Shown one piece after another: positions 6,825-13,072 of a DNA stretch of 13,072 nucleotides. This DNA comes from an uncultured Rickettsiales bacterium (GTDB taxonomy: Bacteria > Pseudomonadota > Alphaproteobacteria > Rickettsiales > UBA1997). The notes beneath the pieces are model-generated. The model searched no databases, had not been told where the DNA came from, and saw only the letters and a program-made list of their open reading frames with translations. Every line of letters begins with the position of its first letter. Within the stretch, counting starts at the first letter, position 1. Where the stretch lies: NCBI GenBank assembly GCA_951801155.1, contig CATOLK010000016.1, positions 1-13,072 of the forward strand. The letters run 5' to 3'. The translations under genes and the position numbers were made by a program.

Positions 6825-8363
6825 ATGATTTTTAACAGGAGATTTAAAAAAATAAGTATAATAATAAGTATGTTTTGTTCATTAGTTTCAATTAATAGTA
6901 GTTTTGCTAACTATAAAAGAGCTAAAAATGTAAACGATATAGATTATATTATAAAGAATTTAAATAGACAATCAATGGAACAGTCGAATTCTATAAATAA
7001 TGTTCAAAATAATAATATAGGTTTGAATAAGTTTACAGAGGAAGAAAACAAATTTAATAAGAATATAAAAAATGGAGAAATATTAAATGTTAATGAACTA
7101 ATTACAAAAGAAGAAGAATTACCATTAAAATTGCACAATCTTATTGATCTTGCATTAGAAAGAAATTTAGAAACAAAACAAGCATATATTAATGTAAAAC
7201 TTGCAGAATACAATTTAACAGAAGCAAAAGCAAATTATTATCCAACTATAAAAATATCTGGTGATTATTCTATAACCGATGGTGATAGTTATAAAGAAAC
7301 ATACGCAGATGGAAAAAAAGATCTAAGTGGTTCAATATTAGCTAGTTATAATCTTTTTGCTTTTGGAAAATATAAATTTAACGTCAATTCCATTGAACAT
7401 GCTTTGAATAGTATGAAATATAGGGAAAATAATACAATTCAAGAGGTTATTTTTAGTGTTGTAGAAAATTATTATAAATTACTATCTTTAAAAGCCGAAA
7501 GAGAAGTTGCTATAGAAAATGAAAATTTAGGTTACGAAACCCTCAAGGCAGCAAATTTAAAATATAAATTAGGAATTGTTCCGTTAGTTGATAAATTAAA
7601 AGCGAATACTGCCTATTCTGAAAATAAATTAAATACTATAAAAGTTGAAAATGAAATTAAAAAGCAAAAAGCAAATCTTAATATTATTTTAAATTTAGAT
7701 CCTGACTATGTTTTATATATAGAAAATCCGGAAATTAAAATAAAAAGCATAAATAAAGATATAAATTATTTTATGGAAGAAGCAAGACTTAATAGGCCAG
7801 ATTTAAAGATATTATACGAACAAAAAAAACAAAAAGAACAAGAATTAAATGGAATAAAAACACAATTTTTACCAGAATTTACTATAAATGGCGGAATTAG
7901 TACTAATAAAGATATTTCTAAAGGAGCCAATAAAAAGGTTTATACAGATAGTAGTGTTTCTTTGAATGTTAGTATTCCAATATTTAATGGCTTTAGTGAT
8001 ACTGCAAGTATAAAAGCTAAAACAAAAGAAATTGAATTTATAGATAGGCAAATAGAACAATTGGAAAAACAAATTTCTAATGAAGTTTGGAGTTGCTATC
8101 AAGACTTTAATACAAATCAAGTAGCATTTGTAGCTAGTAAAGATCTACTAAAAAGCGCTGAAGAAAATGCTAAAATAAATTTTGGTATGTATAAAAATGG
8201 GAAAGCTTCTATTTTGGAAGTTTTAGACTCACAAAGTCAATTAAAAGATGCAAAAATGGAGTTTATAAATGCAAAATACAATTGGATAGTTTATAAAATA
8301 AAATTATTAAAAACAATTGGTAAAATGAATTTAAATAATATTATTAATATAGGAGACTTATGA
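6825..8363 (+). CDS. tolC: TolC-family outer-membrane efflux channel
   Basis: Outer-membrane channel of a tripartite exporter; a trimer would form a beta-barrel plus a periplasmic alpha-helical tunnel. Residues 1-28 look like a signal peptide (basic RRFKK, hydrophobic ISIIISMFCSLVSI, cleavage after SFA). Two OEP repeats follow: about 103-295 (LIDLALERN, ANYYPTIKISGDYSI, YNLFAFG, YYKLLSLKAE, LGIVPLVDKLKA) and about 315-500 (RLNRPDLKILYEQ, LPEFTINGG, LNVSIPIFNGF, YKNGKASILEVLDSQSQL). At 512 aa it is slightly long because of an Asn/Lys/Glu-rich segment at 29-98 before the first repeat. The ATG at 6825 has no ribosome binding site, but it is the start that supplies the basic n-region of the signal peptide. 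It overlaps macA by 4 bases, so the genes are coupled. Confidence 0.92.
   Translation: MIFNRRFKKISIIISMFCSLVSINSSFANYKRAKNVNDIDYIIKNLNRQSMEQSNSINNVQNNNIGLNKFTEEENKFNKNIKNGEILNVNELITKEEELPLKLHNLIDLALERNLETKQAYINVKLAEYNLTEAKANYYPTIKISGDYSITDGDSYKETYADGKKDLSGSILASYNLFAFGKYKFNVNSIEHALNSMKYRENNTIQEVIFSVVENYYKLLSLKAEREVAIENENLGYETLKAANLKYKLGIVPLVDKLKANTAYSENKLNTIKVENEIKKQKANLNIILNLDPDYVLYIENPEIKIKSINKDINYFMEEARLNRPDLKILYEQKKQKEQELNGIKTQFLPEFTINGGISTNKDISKGANKKVYTDSSVSLNVSIPIFNGFSDTASIKAKTKEIEFIDRQIEQLEKQISNEVWSCYQDFNTNQVAFVASKDLLKSAEENAKINFGMYKNGKASILEVLDSQSQLKDAKMEFINAKYNWIVYKIKLLKTIGKMNLNNIINIGDL
8351..8355 (+). promoter_or_regulatory. Ribosome binding site of the MacA-type gene
   Basis: AGGAG lies 4 bases before ATG 8360 and 10 bases before a second in-frame ATG at 8366. 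It is one of only two clear Shine-Dalgarno sequences in the window. The spacing is slightly short for the first start and slightly long for the second, so either may be used; the proteins differ only by Met-Ile. Confidence 0.6.
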
Positions 8364-9556
8364 TTATGGTAAAAGAAACATTTTTTAAGAAAAACAGAAA
8401 AAAAGTTATTTTTTCTGTAATTCTAATTTTAGTTATTTTAATTGTATTTATATTTTCTAGAAATAAAGCAGTTAAGTTTAATATAAATAGATTTGATATA
8501 GAAAAAATAACTAGAGGAAATATAAGTAAAATTGTTACTGCAAATGGTACTATAAATCCTACGAATGTAATTTCCGTAGGAAGCCAGGTTTCTGGTAAGA
8601 TAGAAAAAATTTATGTTGATTATAATGATGTAGTTAAAAAAAATCAAAGATTAGCTAAACTTGAAACAGATCTTTTAGATAGAGAACTTTCTCAAGCTAT
8701 GTCACAATTAAAGCAAGCAAATTCCAATTTGAAATTAGTAGAATTAAATACAAAAAGAACAAGAGAATTATATAAAAATAATTATATATCAAAAGCTGAG
8801 TTAGATGAAGCAGAAAATAGACTTACTAATGCAAAAGAAGAATACAATATAGCAAAAACAAGATACCAAATCAGTAAAACACAATTGAGTTATGCTTATA
8901 TTAATTCTCCAACTGCTGGTGTTATAGTATCAAGAGATGTGGATGAAGGACAGACTGTTGCTTCTAGTTTTTCAACTCCTACATTATTTACAGTAGCAGA
9001 AGATTTAACTAACATGCAGATAGAAACTAGTGTCTCTGAGTCAGATATAGGGATGATAAAAAATAAGGAAAATCTAGTTGTAACTTTTACAGTTGATGCA
9101 TATAAAAACAAAATTTTTAATGGAAAAATAAAGCAAGTTAGGTTGAATCCAGTTATTGACTCCAATGTAGTTGTTTATAATGTGGTAATAGAAACTGATA
9201 ATAAGGATGGTTTATTATTGCCTGGAATGACAGCTTATGTATCAATTACGATTGATTCTGTTGAAAATGTGTTAAGAATTCCAAATACAGTTTTAAGGTT
9301 TAGTGCTACAAAAGATACAAGACTTGCTATGGGGCTTGAGGGAATAACTAAAGAAGAAAGAGAAGAACTATCTCAAAAAATTAAAACTGGAAATTATGCT
9401 TATATCTATGTTATAGATTATAGGACTAATAAACCTAAAGGGCTTTTGGTTGAAAGAGGTATAAATGATATAGATTACACAGAAATAAGATCTAGTGAGT
9501 TACGAGAGAATGATAGAGTAATTTCTTCGTATTTAGATGCTAAAAAAACTAAGTAA
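8360..9556 (+). CDS. macA: MacA-type periplasmic adaptor (membrane fusion protein)
   Basis: Inner-membrane-anchored adaptor that links an ABC transporter to the TolC channel. Basic N-terminus (KKNRKK) and one membrane anchor at about 16-33. The lipoyl half-motifs are ANGTINPTNVISVGSQVSGK (61-80) with IYVDYNDVVKKNQRLAKLE (84-102), and SPTAGVIVSRDVDEGQTV (183-200). Between them, residues 103-178 are a heptad-like alpha-helical hairpin, the part that docks on TolC. The beta-barrel and membrane-proximal domains follow, with DGLLLPGMTAYVSITID (283-299) and VLRIPNTVLRF (304-314), both typical of MacA. At 398 aa it is close to family size. It starts within the tolC stop (ATGA overlap), and the ATPase gene follows after 5 bases. 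MacA homologues export macrolides, peptides or outer-membrane glycolipids; the substrate here is unknown. Confidence 0.9.
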   Translation: MIMVKETFFKKNRKKVIFSVILILVILIVFIFSRNKAVKFNINRFDIEKITRGNISKIVTANGTINPTNVISVGSQVSGKIEKIYVDYNDVVKKNQRLAKLETDLLDRELSQAMSQLKQANSNLKLVELNTKRTRELYKNNYISKAELDEAENRLTNAKEEYNIAKTRYQISKTQLSYAYINSPTAGVIVSRDVDEGQTVASSFSTPTLFTVAEDLTNMQIETSVSESDIGMIKNKENLVVTFTVDAYKNKIFNGKIKQVRLNPVIDSNVVVYNVVIETDNKDGLLLPGMTAYVSITIDSVENVLRIPNTVLRFSATKDTRLAMGLEGITKEEREELSQKIKTGNYAYIYVIDYRTNKPKGLLVERGINDIDYTEIRSSELRENDRVISSYLDAKKTK

Positions 9557-9561
9557 AAAAA

Positions 9562-10281
9562 ATGGCTAAAGAAATAATACAAATAAATCATTTATATAAA
9601 GATTACTTTCTTGGCGAAACAATGATACAGCCTGTTTTGAAAGATGTAAATGTAAGTGTTACAGAAGGTGAATTTGTTTCAGTTATGGGACCTTCTGGTT
9701 CTGGAAAATCAACATTTATGAACATTTTAGGGTGTTTAGATAAACCTACAAAAGGAGAGTATTTGCTTAATGAACAAAATACAGCTACTCTTGATAGAAA
9801 TGAATTGGCAGAAATAAGAAATAAATATATAGGTTTTGTATTTCAAAGTTTTAATTTATTATCAAAAAGGACTATTTTTGAAAATGTTACTATGCCTATG
9901 GTTTATAAAAACAAAAGTTATAAAGAAAAAAGGACAAAGGCTTTGGAAATTTTAAAGCAAGTGAAATTAGAAAAATATATAGATCATTATCCAAACCAAT
10001 TGTCTGGCGGTATGCAACAGAGAGTTGCAATTGCTAGATCTTTAATAAATGATCCTACCGTAATCTTTGCGGATGAACCTACAGGAAATCTTGATACAAA
10101 AACTAGCAATGAAATAATGGATATTTTTACAGATCTAAATGATAGATTAGGTATTAGTATTGTTATGGTTACTCATGAACCTGATATTGCTAGATATACT
10201 AAAAGATTAATTTATATAAAAGATGGAGTAAAATTGCACGATTGTAGTATAGAAGAAGCTATAAAATTGGAATTGGTTTAA
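9562..10281 (+). CDS. ABC transporter ATP-binding protein, MacB/LolD type
   Basis: Cytoplasmic ATPase subunit powering the adjacent adaptor and channel. All ABC motifs are intact: Walker A GPSGSGKST (43-51), Q-loop FVFQSF (92-97), signature LSGGMQQR (147-154), Walker B VIFADEPTGNLD (167-178) and H-loop VTHEPDIA (203-210). ExDKP-like region ILGCLDKPTKG (55-65) and NLLSKRTIFENV (98-109) fit the MacB/LolD subgroup. At 239 aa it is an ATPase domain only, whereas enterobacterial MacB is about 650 aa with a C-terminal FtsX-like permease. No permease follows; the next gene on the same strand is engB. The membrane partner must be elsewhere or lost, so I do not assign macB. No ribosome binding site is visible; translation may be coupled to macA. 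Confidence 0.92.
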   Translation: MAKEIIQINHLYKDYFLGETMIQPVLKDVNVSVTEGEFVSVMGPSGSGKSTFMNILGCLDKPTKGEYLLNEQNTATLDRNELAEIRNKYIGFVFQSFNLLSKRTIFENVTMPMVYKNKSYKEKRTKALEILKQVKLEKYIDHYPNQLSGGMQQRVAIARSLINDPTVIFADEPTGNLDTKTSNEIMDIFTDLNDRLGISIVMVTHEPDIARYTKRLIYIKDGVKLHDCSIEEAIKLELV

Positions 10282-10393
10282 TTGTGTATATTTTTTATTA
10301 TTGGATAATAAGCATTCACTAAAATGATGTGAAAGGAATTTAGTTATTTTTTAATAACAAAAGTATTGAATATAATTATAAGTAGTTTTATAT

Positions 10394-10420
10394 TAGACAA
10401 TATAAGAATTAAACTATAAT
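10394..10420 (+). promoter_or_regulatory. Possible promoter of engB
   Basis: TAGACA (10394-10399), 15-base spacer and perfect TATAAT (10415-10420), ending 12 bases before the engB ATG. The spacer is shorter than the usual 16-18 bases, and engB might instead be read through from the ABC ATPase gene 151 bases upstream. Confidence 0.3.
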
Positions 10421-10432
10421 TATTGAAAAAAT

Positions 10433-11041
10433 ATGAAAAAGTGTGATGAATTTTTTTTAAAAAATAAACCAATCTTTTTATACGGAGCAGTAAAAAAAGA
10501 ACAGTTTATAAATAATAAACTTCCTGAAGTTGCTTTTATAGGAAAATCTAATGTTGGAAAATCAAGTTTAATTAACGCTATAACAAATAGTAAAATAGCA
10601 AAAACTTCAAAAACCCCTGGTAGGACTAGAGAATTAAATTTTTTTAATATAGCGAATAAATTAAATATAGTTGATATGCCTGGTTACGGCTTTGCTAAAG
10701 CTACAGAGAGTGAAAAAAATATATGGTATAATTTTATTTATGAATATTTAAATTTGAGTAAAAATTTAAAAAGAGTGTTTCTTCTTTTGGATAGTAGAAG
10801 GGGATTAAAAATAAATGATTTTGATTTTATGCAATTATTGGATAATTTAGAAATTAATTATCAAATAATTTTGACTAAGATTGATTCTTGTAAAAAAAGT
10901 GAAATAGAGGAAATTGTTAAACAAATTGAAATGGAATCAAAAAATCACAAAACTTTAGAAAAAGTTGTTTTGTGTGTAAGTTCTGAAAAAAAATATGGAT
11001 TAAGTGAAGTTAGGGATGTTATAATTGGATTAATAAATTAA
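10433..11041 (+). CDS. engB: Ribosome biogenesis GTP-binding protein EngB (YihA/YsxC)
   Basis: Cytoplasmic TrmE-Era-EngA-EngB-type GTPase needed for late assembly of the large ribosomal subunit. All G motifs are visible: G1 GKSNVGKSS (37-45), G2 region TSKTPGRTRELNFF (58-71), G3 DMPGYGFAKA (81-90), G4 LTKIDS (147-152) and G5 CVSSEKKYGL (181-190). TPGRT and GYGFAKA are specific to the EngB subfamily. At 202 aa it is the usual size and appears intact. No Shine-Dalgarno sequence precedes the ATG. It stands between the export operon and dnaA with spacers on both sides. Confidence 0.95.
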   Translation: MKKCDEFFLKNKPIFLYGAVKKEQFINNKLPEVAFIGKSNVGKSSLINAITNSKIAKTSKTPGRTRELNFFNIANKLNIVDMPGYGFAKATESEKNIWYNFIYEYLNLSKNLKRVFLLLDSRRGLKINDFDFMQLLDNLEINYQIILTKIDSCKKSEIEEIVKQIEMESKNHKTLEKVVLCVSSEKKYGLSEVRDVIIGLIN

Positions 11042-11106
11042 TCTAATTTGTTTTTTTGATAAATTTTTAAATAAGAAATAAATAAAAATATTTATTATAA
11101 ATGAAA

Positions 11107-11148
11107 AAATTTTTTATAAAATTTTAATTAAAAATTTATAAAAAATTT
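11107..11148. repeat. 42-bp near-perfect palindrome between engB and dnaA
   Basis: Two 19-base arms (11107-11125 and 11130-11148) match as inverted complements at 18 of 19 positions around a central AATT. It starts 65 bases after the engB stop. A T-rich run (11151-11168) follows, so it might end engB transcription; it could equally be a cruciform-prone or bent-DNA element. It is entirely A/T. Confidence 0.65.
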
Positions 11149-11302
11149 ATATTTTTAAATTATTTTTTGTCTTCAAAAAACGGAACAAATTAACAATTTT
11201 ATGTCAAAATTTTCCTTATTTTTCAATATAAACTATATACATTGATTTTTAGGAATAAAAAGTTGTCAAGTAAAAAAAATGCTTTTTTTTAAAAAAATAT
11301 AC

Positions 11303-11331
11303 TTTACTATTTTAAATTTTGTGTATATAAT
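11303..11331 (+). promoter_or_regulatory. Candidate sigma-70 promoter of dnaA
   Basis: TTTACT (11303-11308), a 17-base spacer and a perfect TATAAT (11326-11331). Transcription would begin near 11338, about 33 bases before the dnaA ATG. The -35 box matches at four of six positions. Confidence 0.5.
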
Positions 11332-11370
11332 AAGATGTATGAATTTTTATTAAAAACAAAATAATATTTT

Positions 11371-12831
11371 ATGTCAATTGTAGGCAATAATAGTTTTATT
11401 GATAGTAGTAATTTTGTGTCTCAAGAAGAAAAATGGGCATATGTTATAAAATCTTTCTATAAAGAATTTGGAGAAGATATCTATAAAGCTTGGATATCAA
11501 ATCTAAATTTATATAGTTTAAGTGAATTTGAAATAGTTATGTCTGTTCCTACAAATTTTGTAAGAGATTGGATTAAAAGAGAATATTTCAACGGTGTTTT
11601 TAAGAGAATTAACGGTGAACAGATTTGTATAAGAAAAGGAATAAAACAAATTTTATTAGATTTTTTCCCAAATTTAGTTTCTTTTGAGATTATAATTGAT
11701 AAAAATATAGGAGTGGTTAGTGAAATAAATAACTCTGATATCAATATTAATAATAATTCTTCTGAGAATAAAGTAATTAGTATATCTAAAAATGATAATT
11801 TATTTAATATTGGAACTGAATTAAATGAAAAATATACATTTGAAAATTTTGTTGTTGGACAATCAAATAAGTTAGCGTATCAAATGTGTAAAAGTTTAGT
11901 GGAAAATGAAGATATAAATTTTGGTGTAAATCCATTATTTTTATATGGTGATGTAGGTCTTGGAAAAACTCATTTATGTCAAGCTATAGCTTGGAAATTA
12001 AAAGATAATAAAGATAAACAAATTATATATTTATCTGCAGAAAGATTTATGTATTTATTTATTCAAGCTCTACAAAATCAGAGTATAAATGATTTTAAGA
12101 ATAGGTTTAGAAATGTAGATACTTTAATAATAGATGATATACAGTTTATAGTTGGAAAAGATAAGACTCAAAAAGAATTTTTCTATACATTTGATACTTT
12201 GATTAGTGAGCAAAAGCAAATAATTTTAGCCTGCGATAGATCGCCTATTTATTTGGAAAATCTTGATGAAAAGTTAAAATCAAGGTTGAATGGTGGATTA
12301 ATTATAGATATTAAAGAAGCGGATTATCAATTAAGGTTGGATTTAATAAAGAAAAAAGCTAGTGACTTAAATTTGAAACTTTCTAAAGGTTTACCAGAAT
12401 TTATTGCTGAAAATATTATTACAAATTGTAGGGAAATTGAAGGTTGCTTAAAAAGATTGAAGATAAATCAAGATATTATGCATATTGAAATTAAAAGAGA
12501 AAATATTGAAGAAATTTTATCCGATAATTTAAATCAAGCTAAAAAAAGTATTACGATTGAAGCTATACAAAAAAAAGTTACTGAGTATTTTGATATATCT
12601 TTAGATGATTTAAAATCTGAAAAAAGAGTTAAAAATCTTGTACTTGCTAGACATGTAGCAATGTTTTTAAGTAAAAATCTTACAAATAAAAGTTTTCCAG
12701 ATATAGCGAAGAAATTTAGTAATAAAAATCATGCTACAGTTATACATGCTGTTAATAAAATTAAAGCAGAAATGGAAAATAACCCTGAAATTATTGATGC
12801 AATTAATATTATAGGTAATAGTTTAAAATAA
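11371..12831 (+). CDS. dnaA: Chromosomal replication initiator protein DnaA
   Basis: AAA+ ATPase that binds DnaA boxes and opens the origin. All four domains are present. Domain I, about 20-110, with WAYVIKSFYKEFGEDIYKAW and PTNFVRDWI. Domain II, about 111-150, is a low-complexity Asn/Ser/Ile linker. Domain III, about 153-370, has Walker A GDVGLGKTH (193-201), Walker B LIIDDIQF (252-259), ACDRSP (287-292), LKSRLNGGL (302-310) with the likely arginine finger, and sensor-2 NCREIEGCL (352-360). Domain IV, about 390-486, has the DNA-binding signature with NKNHATVIHAVNKI (451-464), where the common form is xxDHTTVIHAxxKI. The 486-aa length is normal. No ribosome binding site precedes the ATG. dnaN does not follow in the 241 bases left; a separate location would fit Rickettsiales. 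Confidence 0.97.
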   Translation: MSIVGNNSFIDSSNFVSQEEKWAYVIKSFYKEFGEDIYKAWISNLNLYSLSEFEIVMSVPTNFVRDWIKREYFNGVFKRINGEQICIRKGIKQILLDFFPNLVSFEIIIDKNIGVVSEINNSDININNNSSENKVISISKNDNLFNIGTELNEKYTFENFVVGQSNKLAYQMCKSLVENEDINFGVNPLFLYGDVGLGKTHLCQAIAWKLKDNKDKQIIYLSAERFMYLFIQALQNQSINDFKNRFRNVDTLIIDDIQFIVGKDKTQKEFFYTFDTLISEQKQIILACDRSPIYLENLDEKLKSRLNGGLIIDIKEADYQLRLDLIKKKASDLNLKLSKGLPEFIAENIITNCREIEGCLKRLKINQDIMHIEIKRENIEEILSDNLNQAKKSITIEAIQKKVTEYFDISLDDLKSEKRVKNLVLARHVAMFLSKNLTNKSFPDIAKKFSNKNHATVIHAVNKIKAEMENNPEIIDAINIIGNSLK

Positions 12832-13019
12832 ATGTATATACAAAAAATATATAAAATTTGAAAAATATATTAAAAATATACAAAATTGTCTTTGTTATTT
12901 ATATAGTAAATATTAATTATTTTAATAAAAATAAATTTATATATATATAATATAAGAGATTTTTATTGTATTTAATATTTTACAAAAAAATATTGATTTA
13001 TTTGAATTTTATTTTTAAA

Positions 13020-13046
13020 ATGTGCTTACTAGTCGTGTTGGACTAA
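13020..13046 (+). other. Small G+C-richer patch with hairpin and 8-codon frame
   Basis: TAGTC (13030-13034) and GACTA (13041-13045) form a 5-bp stem around GTGTTG. The same bases read as ATG TGC TTA CTA GTC GTG TTG GAC TAA (MCLLVVLD). The rest of 12832-13072 is nearly pure A/T with no gene. The patch may belong to a terminator, a leader or a repeat continuing past the window edge; I cannot tell which. Confidence 0.25.
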
Positions 13047-13072
13047 TTTATTAATTAAATATATAAAAATTA

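Larger units (their letters stand above)
11042..11370. other. 329-bp non-coding region upstream of dnaA
   Basis: No gene is seen; only a 14-residue reading frame (11201-11245) and a 9-residue one (11335-11364) with ATG starts, neither convincing. It contains a 42-bp imperfect palindrome (11107-11148), an A8-TGC-T8 dyad (11272-11290) and the dnaA promoter candidate. I found no TTATNCACA-type DnaA boxes on either strand, so nothing visible marks it as the replication origin or shows dnaA autoregulation. Confidence 0.55.

Noticed and set aside
10343..10358. GTTATT-TTTT-AATAAC hairpin as terminator of the ABC ATPase gene
   Set aside because: The 6-bp stem has a single G-C pair and is followed by A residues, not a T tract.
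11201..11245. Short reading frame MSKFSLFFNINYIH sharing TTTTATGTCAA with the dnaA start
   Set aside because: The 11-base match is A/T-heavy, the frame is 14 residues with no ribosome binding site, and such frames are expected by chance.
11042..11370. Replication origin next to dnaA
   Set aside because: No DnaA boxes were seen on either strand, and in Rickettsia the origin is, as I recall, not beside dnaA. AT-richness alone is not evidence here because the whole window is AT-rich.
12832..12890. TATACAAAA direct repeats after dnaA
   Set aside because: Two short A/T-only copies are not distinguishable from background composition.

Overview
The window comes from a very AT-rich bacterial genome (by eye well under 30% G+C, with long A/T runs between genes). 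The DnaA sequence, for example the VPTNFVRDWIKREY stretch at residues 59-72 and FENFVVG at 157-163, reads to me most like Rickettsiales (Alphaproteobacteria). That comes from memory and is not a search result. An AGCS-type amino-acid symporter, extreme AT bias, weak ribosome binding sites and long gene-poor gaps would suit a host-associated reduced genome. No RNA gene, insertion sequence or CRISPR array was found.

Layout: (1) 1-126 looks like the tail of a gene entering from the left. (2) 153-1523 is a divergent AGCS-family sodium/amino-acid symporter. (3) 1767-2960, minus strand, is an unrecognised 397-aa protein, mostly charged helix with one long hydrophobic segment. Just upstream it has one of the two best promoter matches in the window. 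(4) 2961-3590 is a gene-free divergent spacer with promoters on both sides, tandem repeats and several hairpins. (5) 3591-6629 is a three-gene surface-glycan cluster: a GT2 glycosyltransferase, UDP-galactopyranose mutase (glf, broken by a frameshift after codon 27) and a left-handed beta-helix acyltransferase. (6) 6825-10281 is a tightly packed export operon: a TolC-type outer-membrane channel, a MacA-type periplasmic adaptor and a MacB/LolD-type ABC ATPase. (7) 10433-11041 is engB/yihA, a ribosome-assembly GTPase. (8) 11371-12831 is dnaA, preceded by a 329-bp spacer with a 42-bp palindrome and a good promoter. (9) 12832-13072 is non-coding as far as I can see.

How the genes fit together: the glycan cluster would make and modify a surface sugar, probably one containing galactofuranose if glf works. 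The tripartite pump would export a substrate across both membranes, but its permease (the FtsX/MacB membrane domain) is not in the window. engB and dnaA are housekeeping genes.

The points most worth a second look are the frameshifted but otherwise intact glf, the permease-less MacA/ATPase/TolC operon, the orphan 397-aa membrane-hairpin protein with its strong promoter, and substitutions at usually conserved positions of the symporter. I did not find convincing evidence for a wholly new multi-gene system.
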